Both the position numbers and the translations under genes were made by a program. Below the pieces are notes generated by a model, which worked only from the letters and a program-made list of their open reading frames with translations, made no database searches and was not told the origin of the DNA. 64,000 bases of DNA from Nocardiopsis dassonvillei_B (GTDB lineage: Bacteria > Actinomycetota > Actinomycetes > Streptosporangiales > Streptosporangiaceae): NCBI RefSeq assembly GCF_964273065.1, contig NZ_OZ186815.1, forward strand, positions 3,472,001-3,536,000, read 5' to 3'. This document shows, piece after piece, positions 51,848 to 60,810 of this stretch (position 1 is the stretch's first letter; every line of letters begins with the position of its first letter).

Positions 51848-52483
51848 ATGGATCGGGACGACAGCTGGCGGGTCATCGAGCGGGAGCGGCTCGCCCTCGC
51901 CGATCTCCTGGAGGGGCTCACCGAGGAGCAGTGGGAGACGCCCTCCCTCTGCGCGGCGTGGCGGGTGCGCGACGTCGCGGGGCACGTGGCCCTCGCACCT
52001 CAGCTCACCTCGCTGACCAGGGCCTTCGGTGAGCTCGTACGGGCGGGCGGGTACAACGGGATGGTCCGCGACGTATCGATCCGGCACGCCCGCCGACCGG
52101 GTGCGGACCTGGTGGGCGAGCTGCGGGAGTACGCGGCGTCGCGGGAGCTGGTGGTGCTGACGAACCACCAGAACATCCTGTTCGACATCCTCGTGCACAC
52201 CCAGGACATCGCCCTGCCGCTGGGCATCGACCGGCCGGTGCCGCTGGACGCGGCCCCGGCCGCGGCGGACCGGGTGTGGACCATGGGGTGGCCGTTCCAC
52301 GCGCGGCGGCGACTGGCCGGGCTGCGCCTGGTGGCCACGGACGCCGACTGGGAGGTCGGCGCGGGCGAGCGGGTCGAGGGGCCCGTCGCCGCGTTCCTGC
52401 TGCTGCTCACCGGCCGCACGGCGATGCTGGACCGGCTGTCGGGCCCCGGGGTCTCGGCGCTCACCCGGGCACTTAATACATAA
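51848..52483 (+). CDS. DinB/maleylpyruvate isomerase-type protein (TIGR03083-like)
   Basis: The 211-residue four-helix protein has the pattern of mycothiol-dependent transferases: IERERLALADLLEGLTEEQW, TPSLCAAWRVRDVAGHVALA with the first metal His, FDILVHTQDIALPLGIDRPV with the second His, and FLLLLTGRTAMLDRLSG. Such proteins use a divalent metal and often mycothiol to isomerise or detoxify. GGGAGG precedes ATG 51848. The MarR gene next to it suggests induction by a toxic compound. Confidence 0.85.
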   Translation: MDRDDSWRVIERERLALADLLEGLTEEQWETPSLCAAWRVRDVAGHVALAPQLTSLTRAFGELVRAGGYNGMVRDVSIRHARRPGADLVGELREYAASRELVVLTNHQNILFDILVHTQDIALPLGIDRPVPLDAAPAAADRVWTMGWPFHARRRLAGLRLVATDADWEVGAGERVEGPVAAFLLLLTGRTAMLDRLSGPGVSALTRALNT

Positions 52484-52542
52484 GTCTACTAATCACTTTG
52501 TGGAATAGGATGCTCTCCAGGCCACGAGGTGAGGAGTCCGGG

Positions 52543-53322
52543 ATGGGTCCTGGGGACAGTGTTCGCTACGTCGCGATCGGGGACAGCCACACCGAGGGCG
52601 TGGGCGACGGGGACGACGTCCTCGGTGTGCGCGGCTGGGCCGACAGGCTGGCCGAGAAGATGGCGGCCACCGGGGCGCGGGTGGAGTACGCGAACCTGGC
52701 GGTCCGCGGGCGGCTGTCCGCCCGGGTGCGGGCCGAGCAGCTGGCGCCCGCGCTGGCCCTGGAGCCGACCGTGGCCACGGTGTTCGCCTGGGTCAACGAC
52801 GTGATCCGCTCCGGGTACGACGCCGAGGCGGTGATCGGCGACCTGGAGGCGATGTTCGCCGCGCTGACCGGGGCGGGTGCCCGGGTGGCCACGCTGACCT
52901 TCCCCGACATCGCCCGGGTGGCCCCGCTGGCGCGCCCCCTGGTGCCGCGGGTGCTGGACTTCAACGAGCGGATCCGGGCGGCGGCCGACCGGCACGGGGT
53001 GGTCGTCGCGGACGTCGCGAAGCACGAGATCTCCACGGACCGCCGCCTGTGGGCGACCGACCGGCTGCACTGCACCCCGCTGGGGCACGCCCGGATCGCG
53101 GGAGCGCTGGCCTCGGCGCTGGAACTGCCCGGGGCGGACGGGTCGTGGGCGGAGCCGCTGCCCGCGGCGCCCCGGCCGGGCGCGCTGCTGACGGTGGCCG
53201 AGGAGGCCCGCTGGCTGGGCGCGTTCCTGGGACCGTGGGTCGTGCGTCGGCTGCGCGGGCGCTCCTCCGGCGACGGCAGGACCGCCAAGCGCCCGGCCCT
53301 GCTGCCCGTCGAGGTCGCCTGA
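52543..53322 (+). CDS. SGNH/GDSL-type hydrolase
   Basis: The 259-residue enzyme has the block-I nucleophile in AIGDSHTEGVGDGDDVLGVR, the Gly block NLAVRGRL, the Asn block FAWVNDVIRSGY and the catalytic Asp-His pair in TDRLHCTPLGH. No signal peptide; likely a cytoplasmic esterase or lipase. ATG 52543 is preferred over GTG-type starts upstream because GTGAGGAG precedes it. The tail is basic (RRLRGRSSGDGRTAKRPALL). Confidence 0.88.
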   Translation: MGPGDSVRYVAIGDSHTEGVGDGDDVLGVRGWADRLAEKMAATGARVEYANLAVRGRLSARVRAEQLAPALALEPTVATVFAWVNDVIRSGYDAEAVIGDLEAMFAALTGAGARVATLTFPDIARVAPLARPLVPRVLDFNERIRAAADRHGVVVADVAKHEISTDRRLWATDRLHCTPLGHARIAGALASALELPGADGSWAEPLPAAPRPGALLTVAEEARWLGAFLGPWVVRRLRGRSSGDGRTAKRPALLPVEVA

Positions 53323-53355
53323 CCGGGGCCGGCCCGTCTCCCGGGGCGGCCCGCG

Positions 53356-53378
53356 ATGCATTTTGCAACTTGTTGCAT
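53356..53378. promoter_or_regulatory. Nested palindrome upstream of the FadH-like gene
   Basis: TGCAAC-TT-GTTGCA (53,364-53,377) is a perfect inverted repeat, and an outer ATGCA (53,356-53,360) pairs with TGCAT (53,374-53,378). It lies 60 bases before the reductase start; the PadR-type protein encoded downstream is one candidate regulator. Confidence 0.65.
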
Positions 53379-53437
53379 AATGGAGTCGCGGACCGCCCGG
53401 ACAGCGGTCCGCGAGGCACCCCGCGCGAGGAGGCACC

Positions 53438-55453
53438 ATGACCGACTACCCCCACCTGCTGGCCCCCCTGGACCTGGGCTTCACCACCCTGCCCAACCGG
53501 GTCATCATGGGCTCGATGCACCTGGGCCTGGAGGAGCACCCCGGCGGGTTCGAGCGGATGGCCGCCTTCTACGCCGAGCGCGCCCGCGGCGGCGTGGGCC
53601 TCATCATCACCGGCGGCATCGGCCCCAACGAGCACGGCACCACCTTCAGGGGCGCCGCCAAGCTCACCAACGCCGAAGAGGTCGAACAGCACCGGATCGT
53701 CACCGGGGCCGTGCACCGCGAGGGCGGGCGCATCGCCATGCAGATCCTGCACACCGGCCGCTACGCCTTCGACGAGAACCTCGTCGCCCCCAGCGCGATC
53801 CAGGCCCCCATCAACCCGTTCACCCCGCACGCGCTCACCGCAGACGAGGTCGAGCAGACCATCGAGGACTTCGCGAACACCGCCGCCCTGGCCCGCGAGG
53901 CCGGGTACGACGGTGTCGAGATCATGGGCTCCGAGGGCTACCTCATCAACCAGTTCATCGCCGCCGCCACCAACAGGCGCGACGACGAGTGGGGCGGCCC
54001 CTACGAGAACCGCATGCGCTTCCCCGTCGAGATCGTGCGCCGGGTCCGCGAGCGGGTCGGGGCCGACTTCATCATCGTCTACCGCCTGTCGATGCTCGAC
54101 CTGGTGCCCGACGGGTCCACGTTCGACGAGGTCGTCCGGCTGGCCAGGGCCGTCGAGGCGGCCGGTGCCACCATCATCAACACCGGCATCGGCTGGCACG
54201 AGGCTCGCATCCCCACCATCGCCACCTCCGTTCCGCGCGGCGCCTACGGCTGGGTGACCGAGAAGCTCATGGGCGAGGTGTCCGTCCCCCTCGTCGCGGT
54301 CAACCGCATCAACACCCCCGAGGTGGCCGAGGAGATCATCGCGGGCGGCCGGGCCGACATGGTCGCCATGGCCCGCCCCTTCCTCGCCGACCCGGAGTTC
54401 GTGGCCAAGGCCGCCGCCGGGCGCCCCGAGGAGATCAACACCTGCATCGGCTGCAACCAGGCCTGCCTGGACCACACCTTCAGCCTCAAGATCACCTCCT
54501 GCCTGGTCAACCCGCGCGCCTGCAACGAGACCGAGCTGGTGCTCTCCCCCACCCGCCGGCGCAAGCGCGTCGCCGTCGTCGGCGCGGGCCCGGCCGGGCT
54601 GGCGTTCTCGGTGTCGGCCGCCGAGCGCGGACACGAGGTCACCCTGTTCGACGCCGCCGAGGAGATCGGCGGACAGCTGAACATGGCCCGCCGGGTCCCC
54701 GGCAAGGAGGAGTTCGACGAGACCCTGCGCTACTTCCGGGTGCAGCTGGACAAGCGCGGCGTGGACGTGCGCCTCAAGACCGAGGTGGGCGCCGACGACC
54801 TGACCGGCTACGACGAGGTCGTGCTGGCCACCGGTGTCGCCCCGCGCACCCCCGGGATCCCGGGGATCGACCACCCCAAGGTCGTCGGCTACGTCGACGT
54901 GCTCCGCGGGAACGCCGAGGTGGGCGCGCGCGTCGCCGTCATCGGCGCGGGCGGCATCGGGTTCGACGTCGCCGAGTTCCTCACCGACGGCGGCGAGCAG
55001 GCGTCCCTGGACCCCGCCGAGTTCTTCCGGCAGTGGGGCGTGGACACCGACCACACCACCCCCGGCGGCCTGCGCGCCCCCGAGCGCCCCGCCCCGCCCC
55101 GCCGCGTCCACCTGCTCCAGCGCAAGACCAGCAAGGTCGGCGCGGGCCTGGGCAAGACGACCGGGTGGATCCACCGCCTGGAGCTGCGCCACCGGGGCGT
55201 GGAGATGCTCGCCGGGGTGGAGTACACCCGGATCGACGACGAGGGCCTGCACATCGCGGTCGGCGGCGAGCCCCGTGTGCTGGAGGTGGACACCGTCGTG
55301 GTGTGCGCCGGCCAGGACCCGCGCCGCGACCTGGTCGACGCGCTGGCCGAGCGCGGGGTGACCCCGCACCTCATCGGCGGCGCCGACGTGGCCGCGGAGC
55401 TGGACGCCAAGCGGGCCATCGACCAGGGCACCCGCCTGGCCGCCGCCCTGTAA
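53438..55453 (+). CDS. FadH-like NADPH-dependent 2,4-dienoyl-CoA reductase
   Basis: A 671-residue iron-sulfur flavoenzyme of standard length. The N-terminal OYE-type FMN barrel (LPNRVIMGSMHLGLEE, GYDGVEIMGSEGYLINQFIA) is followed by the 4Fe-4S cysteines (CIGCNQACLDH, then Cys in ITSCLVNPRAC). A FAD/NAD(P) half with two GxGxxG folds completes it (VAVVGAGPAGLAFSVSAAER, VAVIGAGGIGFDVAEFLTDG). It reduces conjugated dienoyl-CoA or related enones during degradation of unsaturated acids. ATG 53438 has GAGGAGG upstream. A zero-loop hairpin separates it from the PadR gene. Confidence 0.92.
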   Translation: MTDYPHLLAPLDLGFTTLPNRVIMGSMHLGLEEHPGGFERMAAFYAERARGGVGLIITGGIGPNEHGTTFRGAAKLTNAEEVEQHRIVTGAVHREGGRIAMQILHTGRYAFDENLVAPSAIQAPINPFTPHALTADEVEQTIEDFANTAALAREAGYDGVEIMGSEGYLINQFIAAATNRRDDEWGGPYENRMRFPVEIVRRVRERVGADFIIVYRLSMLDLVPDGSTFDEVVRLARAVEAAGATIINTGIGWHEARIPTIATSVPRGAYGWVTEKLMGEVSVPLVAVNRINTPEVAEEIIAGGRADMVAMARPFLADPEFVAKAAAGRPEEINTCIGCNQACLDHTFSLKITSCLVNPRACNETELVLSPTRRRKRVAVVGAGPAGLAFSVSAAERGHEVTLFDAAEEIGGQLNMARRVPGKEEFDETLRYFRVQLDKRGVDVRLKTEVGADDLTGYDEVVLATGVAPRTPGIPGIDHPKVVGYVDVLRGNAEVGARVAVIGAGGIGFDVAEFLTDGGEQASLDPAEFFRQWGVDTDHTTPGGLRAPERPAPPRRVHLLQRKTSKVGAGLGKTTGWIHRLELRHRGVEMLAGVEYTRIDDEGLHIAVGGEPRVLEVDTVVVCAGQDPRRDLVDALAERGVTPHLIGGADVAAELDAKRAIDQGTRLAAAL

Positions 55454-55480
55454 CAGGCCGCACCCCGCAGGCGCCCCACC

Positions 55481-55510
55481 CGGCGGCGGGCGCACCGGTG
55501 CGCCCGCCGC
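55481..55510 (+). terminator. Perfect 30-base palindrome, terminator
   Basis: Arms GGCGGCGGGCGCACC and GGTGCGCCCGCCGCC follow the reductase gene by 27 bases, so the PadR gene likely has its own promoter. Confidence 0.65.
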
Positions 55511-55529
55511 CCGAACCTAGAATGCGCAC

Positions 55530-56093
55530 ATGTCCCTGCCCCACGCCCTCCTGACCGCCCTGCTGGAGAAGCCCTCGTCCGGGTCCGAGCTGACCCGGCG
55601 GTTCGACCGGTCGATCGGCTACTTCTGGTCGGCCACCCACCAGCAGATCTACCGGGAACTGGGCAAGCTGGAGAAGGCCGGGCTGATCCGCGCGCTGCCC
55701 TCCCCGGTCCCCACCCGGGGGCAGAAGAAGGAGTACGAGGTCCTGCCCGAGGGCCGCGAGGAGCTGCGGGCCTGGGTGAACCGGCGCGAGGACCCCAAGG
55801 TGGGCCGCGACCCCCTGCCGCTGCGCCTGCGCGCCGCCGGGGTGGTGGGCGTGGGCGACCTGCTCCCCGAACTGGTCCGCCACCGCGACCTGCACCGCGC
55901 CCGGCTGGAGGAGTACCTGGGGTTCGAGCGCCGGGACTACCCCGACGGCCCCCGCACCGAGCAGGAGCGCATCCAGCTGCTGGTGCTGCGCGGCGGCATC
56001 GACATGGAGACCGGCTGGGTCTCCTGGCTCACCCGCGCCGTCGACGAGCTGTCCGGGTCGGCCGCGGCCTCAGCCGACCGGGACGGGGCCTGA
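55530..56093 (+). CDS. PadR-family transcriptional regulator
   Basis: The 187-residue protein has a PadR winged helix (ALLTALLEKPSSGSELTRRF, YFWSATHQQIYRELGKLEKA, GLIRALPSPVPTRGQKKEYE) and the C-terminal helical Vir domain. TAGAAT at 55,517-55,522, about 8 bases before the ATG, indicates a leaderless transcript. PadR proteins repress genes for phenolic or fatty-acid detoxification; the reductase just upstream is the plausible target. The 3' end overlaps the convergent ROK gene by 24 bases. Confidence 0.9.
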   Translation: MSLPHALLTALLEKPSSGSELTRRFDRSIGYFWSATHQQIYRELGKLEKAGLIRALPSPVPTRGQKKEYEVLPEGREELRAWVNRREDPKVGRDPLPLRLRAAGVVGVGDLLPELVRHRDLHRARLEEYLGFERRDYPDGPRTEQERIQLLVLRGGIDMETGWVSWLTRAVDELSGSAAASADRDGA

Positions 56094-57317
56094 CTCGGAC
56101 AGGTCCTCGGGCAGCCGGAGCCCGGGCGTGCGCAGCGGGGTCAGCCGGGAGCGCAGGACCATCGCCGCCGCCCCGATGGCCGGGGCGGTGTCGGCGAACT
56201 CCGACAGCCGCGCCGGCACCGGCTCCCCCGTCCGGCCGGCGAACGCCGCCGCCAGCTCCCGGCGCACCGCCGGGAGGTAGGTCGCGCCCGCGACCGCCTG
56301 TCCGGACCCGGTGAGCACCACCAGGTCCGGGTCCAGCACCCCGACCAGGGTGCGCACCGCCACCGCCGTGTACCGCGCGGACCGCTCCAGCAGGGCCCGG
56401 GCCGCCGGGTCGCCCTCCCGGGACGCCCGCACCACCGCCGCGAAGCCCGCGGTCACCGAGACCCCGTCTTCAGCCCCGGGCACCGCGGACGCGCGGGAGC
56501 CGGTGCGGGCCGCGGCGACCACCGCCGCCGGTCCGGCCACCGCCTCCAGACAGCCCCGCGCCCCGCAGCCGCACGGCGGCCCGTCGACGTCCACGCACAC
56601 GTGTCCCAGCCCGCCCGCCCGGCCGTGCGCGCCCCGGTAGGGTACGCCGTCGACCAGCACCCCCGCCCCCAGGGTCGCGCCCGTGTGCACGGCGACCAGC
56701 ACCGAGGAGCGCCCGGCCGAACCCGACCAGTACTCGCCCAGTGCGGCGGCGGTCGCGTCGTCACCGGTGACCACCGGCAGCCCGGCGGCCCGCTCCAGCT
56801 CCCGGTCCCCCGCCGGGTCGCCCTCGGCCGACACCAGGCCGATCCCGAGCAACCTCTGCCGGTCCACCCCGGCCCCCTCGACCAGGGCGTCCACCCGGCG
56901 GGCCGTGTGCTCCGGCTCCCCGGCGATGTCCGCGCCCCGGGGTCCGGGATGGGACGCCCGGGACACGACGGCGCCGGTCAGGTCGGTGAGCGCGTAGGTG
57001 GCGCCGCCCGCGTCCAGGTGCACGCCGACGGCGTACCGGGAGGCGGGGGCCAGGCGCAGCAGCACCCGGGGCTTGCCGCCGGTGGACTCGGCCCGGCCCA
57101 CCTCGGTCACCAGGCCGTCGGCGAGCAGCCCGCGCACCACCGTGGAGACCGTCGCCGCGGTCAGACCGGTGGCGCCGGCCAGCCCGGACCGGCTGATGGT
57201 CCCGGCCGCCCGGATGACGTCGAGGACCGTGGCCCGGCTCGACGTGTGGGGAATGGCCCGACCCAAGGGAACCTCCGGCTGCACTGCGTGTTCGGTGCGC
57301 CCCAGGGTAGCCGCCAC
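56070..57317 (-). CDS. ROK-family transcriptional repressor
   Basis: The 415-residue protein begins with a winged helix (SSRATVLDVIRAAGTISRSG, LAGATGLTAATVSTVVRGLL) and continues as a ROK sugar-kinase fold with YAVGVHLDAGGATYALTDL, the zinc loop CGCGARGCLEAVAG and LVVLTGSGQAVAGA. Repressors of this type bind DNA in the absence of a sugar. It diverges from the beta-mannosidase gene, so it probably answers to mannose or a mannoside. Part of a dyad for its binding lies at 57,333-57,349. Confidence 0.9.
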   Translation of the reverse strand: MAATLGRTEHAVQPEVPLGRAIPHTSSRATVLDVIRAAGTISRSGLAGATGLTAATVSTVVRGLLADGLVTEVGRAESTGGKPRVLLRLAPASRYAVGVHLDAGGATYALTDLTGAVVSRASHPGPRGADIAGEPEHTARRVDALVEGAGVDRQRLLGIGLVSAEGDPAGDRELERAAGLPVVTGDDATAAALGEYWSGSAGRSSVLVAVHTGATLGAGVLVDGVPYRGAHGRAGGLGHVCVDVDGPPCGCGARGCLEAVAGPAAVVAAARTGSRASAVPGAEDGVSVTAGFAAVVRASREGDPAARALLERSARYTAVAVRTLVGVLDPDLVVLTGSGQAVAGATYLPAVRRELAAAFAGRTGEPVPARLSEFADTAPAIGAAAMVLRSRLTPLRTPGLRLPEDLSESGPVPVG

Positions 57318-57332
57318 CCGCCCTTGACTTAC

Positions 57333-57349
57333 TTAGTTCATTGAAGAAA
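57333..57349. promoter_or_regulatory. Imperfect dyad, probable ROK operator
   Basis: TTAGTTCA followed by TTGAAGAAA is an imperfect palindrome in an A/T-rich stretch between the divergent ROK and beta-mannosidase genes. Its T-rich left and A-rich right halves recall operators of ROK repressors. Confidence 0.5.
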
Positions 57350-57388
57350 GAATCCTCGCACCACCGGCCCGCGTACCCGAGGAGCACG

Positions 57389-59878
57389 ATGCCCAGCCAC
57401 ACCCTCCACGACGGATGGCGCCTGACCGCCACCGCCGGCCCCGTCCCCGAGCACATCGCGGGCCGGGAGATCCCCGCCGCGGTGCCGGGGAGCAGCCATC
57501 TCGACCTGCTGGCCGCCGGGCTCATCCCCGACCCCTACCTGGACGCCGCCGAGGCCGAGCTCGCCTGGGTGCACCGCACCGACTGGCGCTACACCCTCGT
57601 CTTCGAGGCCGACGCCCCCGCCGAGGGGGAGCGCGTCGACCTGGCCTTCGACGGGCTGGACACCATCGCCACCGTCACCCTCAACGGGCACGTGCTCGGC
57701 ACCGCCGCCAACATGCACCGCTCCCACCGGTTCGACGCCCGCCCCGCCCTGCGCGCCGGGACCAACGAGCTGACCGTGGACCTGCGCTCCGCCCTGGAGT
57801 ACGCCGAGGAGGAGCGCGAACGCCTGGGCGCCCGCCCGCACGTCAACGCCCACCCCTACAACATGGTCCGCAAGATGGCCTGCTCCTTCGGCTGGGACTG
57901 GGGGCCCGACCTCCAGACGGCCGGGATCTGGAAGCCGGTGCGCCTGGAGCGCTGGACCACCGCCCGCCTGGCCCGCGTCCGACCCCTGGTCACCGTCGGC
58001 CCCGACGGCACCGGCCGGGTCGAGGTCCACGCCGACCTCGAACGCGCCGGGGACGGGGTCCCCCTCGCCCTCACCGCGGAGATCGCCGGTCGCACCGCCA
58101 CCGCGACCCTGGCCGCCGACGCCGTGTCCGGGACCGTCACCGTCGAGGTGCCCGACGCCGACCTGTGGTGGCCCGCCGGGTACGGCGACCAGCCGCTGTA
58201 CGACCTCGACGTCACCCTCGCCGCCGCGGACGGCGCCGACGGGCCGGCCGCGGACGGCGCCCTGGACACCGCGCACCGCCGCGTCGGCTTCCGCACCGTC
58301 ACCGTGGACACCGAGCCCGACGCCCACGGCACCCCGTTCACCGTGACCGTCAACGGGCGCCCGGTCTTCGTCAAGGGCGCCAACTGGATCCCCGACGACC
58401 ACTTCCTCACCCGGATCACCCGCGAGCGGCTCGAGCAGCGGATCGGCCAGGCCCTCGACGCCCACATGAACATGCTGCGGGTCTGGGGCGGCGGCATCTA
58501 CGAGACCGAGGACTTCTACGACGTCTGCGACGAGCGCGGCGTCCTCGTCTGGCAGGACTTCCTGCTGGCCTGCGCGGCGTACCCGGAGGAGGACCCGCTG
58601 TGGGGCGAGTTCGAGGCCGAGGCCCGCGAGAACGTCGCCCGCCTCGCCTCCCACGCCTCCCTCGCCCTGTGGAACGGAGGCAACGAGAACCTGTGGGGCC
58701 ACGAGGACTGGGGCTGGAAGGAGCGGCTGGGCGACCTCACCTGGGGGCACCGCTACTACACCGAGCTGTTCCCCCGGATCGTCGCCGAACTCGACCCCAC
58801 CCGGTTCTACTCCGACGGCAGCCCCTACTCCCCCGGCCTCACCCCCGACGAGGCCCACCCCAACGCCGAGGCGCACGGCACCCGACACGAGTGGGAGGTG
58901 TGGAACCGCACCGACCACCGCGCCTACCGCGACACCGTGCCCCGGTTCTGCTCCGAGTTCGGGTTCCAGGGGCCGCCCACCTGGTCCACCCTCACCGAGT
59001 GGATCCACGACGAGCCGCTCACCCCGGAGTCCCCCGTCTTCCTGCTCCACCAGAAGGCCGAGGACGGCAACGGCAAGCTCGCCCGCGGCATGGCCATGCA
59101 CCTGCCCACGCCCACCACGTTCGCCGACTGGCACTGGGCCACCCAGCTCAACCAGGCCCGCGCGGTGGCGCTCGGAGTGGAGCACTTCCGGTCCTGGTGG
59201 CCGCGGACCGCCGGGTCCCTGGTCTGGCAGCTCAACGACTGCTGGCCGGTCACCTCGTGGGCGGCCGTCGACGGCCAGGGGCGGCGCAAGCCCCTCTGGT
59301 ACGCCCTGCGCGCCGCCTACGCCCCCCGCCTGCTCACCCTCCAGCCCCGCGACGGGCGGCTCGTCCTCATCGCCGTCAACGACACCGACGAGCCGTGGGA
59401 GGCGCCGCTGCGGGTGGAGCGGCGGCACTTCGAGGGCGCGATACTGGACGGTACCGAGACCGCCCTGGCCGTTCCGCCCCGGTCCACGGCCGAGTACGAA
59501 CCGCCCCGGTCGCTGCTGGCGGCCGCCGACGACACCCGGGAGGTGCTGGTGGCCGCCACCGGCGACGCCCGCCTGGTGCACCCCTTCCGCGAGGACGTCC
59601 ACCTGGCCTACGACCCCGACGCGCTCACCGCCGAGGCCGAGCCCGCCCCCGGCGGGTACCGGGTACGGGTGAGCGCCGCCTCGCTGGCCCGCGGCGTGTC
59701 CGTGCTCGCCGACCGGGTCGCCCCCGACGCCGAGGCGGACGACATGCTCGTGGACCTGCTCGCGGGCGAGTCGCACACCTTCCTGGTGCGCACCGCGGCC
59801 GAGGTCGACCCGGCGGAGTTCACCCGCGGTCCGGTGCTGCGCAGCGCAGCGTCCCTGCACCCCCGCGGGAAGCGATGA
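57389..59878 (+). CDS. Beta-mannosidase, glycoside hydrolase family 2
   Basis: An 829-residue enzyme with the GH2 domain order: sugar-binding jelly roll (LAWVHRTDWRYTLVFEADAP), immunoglobulin-like domain, catalytic barrel and C-terminal beta domains. The acid/base Glu433 lies in ALWNGGNENLWGHEDWG, and the nucleophile Glu523 in FCSEFGFQGPPTWSTL. CSFGWDWGPD and VWQLNDCWPVTSWA are beta-mannosidase hallmarks. No signal peptide, so it cleaves imported manno-oligosaccharides. ATG 57389 follows GAGGAG. It is translationally coupled to a LacI-type gene (ATGA overlap). Confidence 0.93.
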   Translation: MPSHTLHDGWRLTATAGPVPEHIAGREIPAAVPGSSHLDLLAAGLIPDPYLDAAEAELAWVHRTDWRYTLVFEADAPAEGERVDLAFDGLDTIATVTLNGHVLGTAANMHRSHRFDARPALRAGTNELTVDLRSALEYAEEERERLGARPHVNAHPYNMVRKMACSFGWDWGPDLQTAGIWKPVRLERWTTARLARVRPLVTVGPDGTGRVEVHADLERAGDGVPLALTAEIAGRTATATLAADAVSGTVTVEVPDADLWWPAGYGDQPLYDLDVTLAAADGADGPAADGALDTAHRRVGFRTVTVDTEPDAHGTPFTVTVNGRPVFVKGANWIPDDHFLTRITRERLEQRIGQALDAHMNMLRVWGGGIYETEDFYDVCDERGVLVWQDFLLACAAYPEEDPLWGEFEAEARENVARLASHASLALWNGGNENLWGHEDWGWKERLGDLTWGHRYYTELFPRIVAELDPTRFYSDGSPYSPGLTPDEAHPNAEAHGTRHEWEVWNRTDHRAYRDTVPRFCSEFGFQGPPTWSTLTEWIHDEPLTPESPVFLLHQKAEDGNGKLARGMAMHLPTPTTFADWHWATQLNQARAVALGVEHFRSWWPRTAGSLVWQLNDCWPVTSWAAVDGQGRRKPLWYALRAAYAPRLLTLQPRDGRLVLIAVNDTDEPWEAPLRVERRHFEGAILDGTETALAVPPRSTAEYEPPRSLLAAADDTREVLVAATGDARLVHPFREDVHLAYDPDALTAEAEPAPGGYRVRVSAASLARGVSVLADRVAPDAEADDMLVDLLAGESHTFLVRTAAEVDPAEFTRGPVLRSAASLHPRGKR

Positions 59879-60729
59879 GCGCGCCGGAGCGCGCAGGCGC
59901 GGTCGGGCTGGTCCTGGCCCGGCCGCGCCGTCTGCTGAGCGCCGAGCCGTTCTTCATGGAGTTCATCGGCGGTATCGAGGAGCGCCTGGCCGCGCACGAC
60001 ATGTGGGTGATGCTGCACCTGGTCTCCACCGCCGAGGAGGAGGCCGCCGCCCACCGCCGCTGGGCGGAGCGCGGGGTGGTGGACGCCGTCGCGGTGGTCA
60101 ACCCCACCGTCGACGATCCCCGCCCGGAGCTGCTGCGCGGGCTGGGGCTGCCGTTCGTGGTGGCGGGCGCCCCCGAGGGCGCCGGCCTGCCGGGGGTCGT
60201 CACCGACCACGCCGCCCCCGTCCGGGAGGCGGTGGAGCGGCTGCGAGCACTGGGCCACCGGCGCATCGCCCGGGTCGGCGGCCCCGCGCCGCTGCTGCAC
60301 ACCCGCGCCCGCACCGGCGCCCTCACCGCGGCCTGCGCCGACGCGGGGCTGCCCGCGCCGACGACGGCCGAGGGCGACTACTCGCACGAGGCGGGAGAGC
60401 GGCTCACCGCGGAACTGCTGGCCGCCCCGGAACCGCCCACCGCGATCCTGTACGACAACGACGTGATGGCGGTCGGCGGGCTGGAGGCCGCACGCGCGCT
60501 GGAGGTGGACGTCCCCTCCCGGCTGAGCCTGGTCGCCTGGGACGACTCCACCCGATGCCGCCTGGTCTCCCCGGAGCTGAGCGCGATGACCGTGGACGTG
60601 CACCGGTACGGGACCCTGGTCGCCGACGCCGCCCTGGAGGCGGCCCGGGGCCTGCCCGTCGCCGGACGCCGGTCCCCCGCCGCCCGGTTCACCGCCCGGG
60701 GCAGCACCGGCCCCGCCCCGGCGGGGTAG
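59875..60729 (+). CDS. LacI-type sugar-sensor domain without DNA-binding domain
   Basis: The 284-residue protein is a complete periplasmic-binding-protein-like LacI core: GAVGLVLARPRRLLSAEPFF, MEFIGGIEERLAAHDMWVML, VEAVERLRALGHRRIARVGG-like segment, ILYDNDVMAVGGLEAARALE, PSRLSLVAWDDSTRCRLVSP. The N-terminal helix-turn-helix and hinge (about 60 residues) that all LacI repressors need are absent. The sequence starts right at the core, and upstream bases encode the mannosidase end in the same ATGA overlap. It may therefore sense a sugar without binding DNA, perhaps through the ROK repressor or a membrane partner, or be a decaying gene. Confidence 0.78.
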   Translation: MSAPERAGAVGLVLARPRRLLSAEPFFMEFIGGIEERLAAHDMWVMLHLVSTAEEEAAAHRRWAERGVVDAVAVVNPTVDDPRPELLRGLGLPFVVAGAPEGAGLPGVVTDHAAPVREAVERLRALGHRRIARVGGPAPLLHTRARTGALTAACADAGLPAPTTAEGDYSHEAGERLTAELLAAPEPPTAILYDNDVMAVGGLEAARALEVDVPSRLSLVAWDDSTRCRLVSPELSAMTVDVHRYGTLVADAALEAARGLPVAGRRSPAARFTARGSTGPAPAG

Positions 60730-60731
60730 CG

Positions 60732-60779
60732 AGGCGGCCCGTCGGCCTGTCGACACGTCCGCTCGTCGACGGGCCGCCT
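60732..60779 (+). terminator. Terminator 1 after the LacI-type gene
   Basis: Perfect 13-base arms AGGCGGCCCGTCG and CGACGGGCCGCCT, starting 3 bases after the stop codon, with a 22-base loop and TT after. Confidence 0.72.
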
Positions 60780-60780
60780 T

Positions 60781-60810
60781 GTCGACGGGTCCCCTTGCAG
60801 ACCCGTCGAC
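60781..60810 (+). terminator. Terminator 2 after the LacI-type gene
   Basis: Perfect 11-base arms GTCGACGGGTC and GACCCGTCGAC around CCCTTGCA. With terminator 1 it forms a tandem pair in a GTCGAC-rich segment extending to 60,858. Confidence 0.62.

Noticed and set aside
52961..55495. An 844-codon minus-strand frame opposite the FadH-like gene
   Set aside because: Antisense shadow; no recognisable domain and the opposite strand is clearly coding.
57415..60729. An 1,104-codon frame overlapping the beta-mannosidase gene
   Set aside because: Most of it is the wrong frame of the GH2 gene; only its final 284 codons (from 59,875) are real and are reported as the LacI-type gene.
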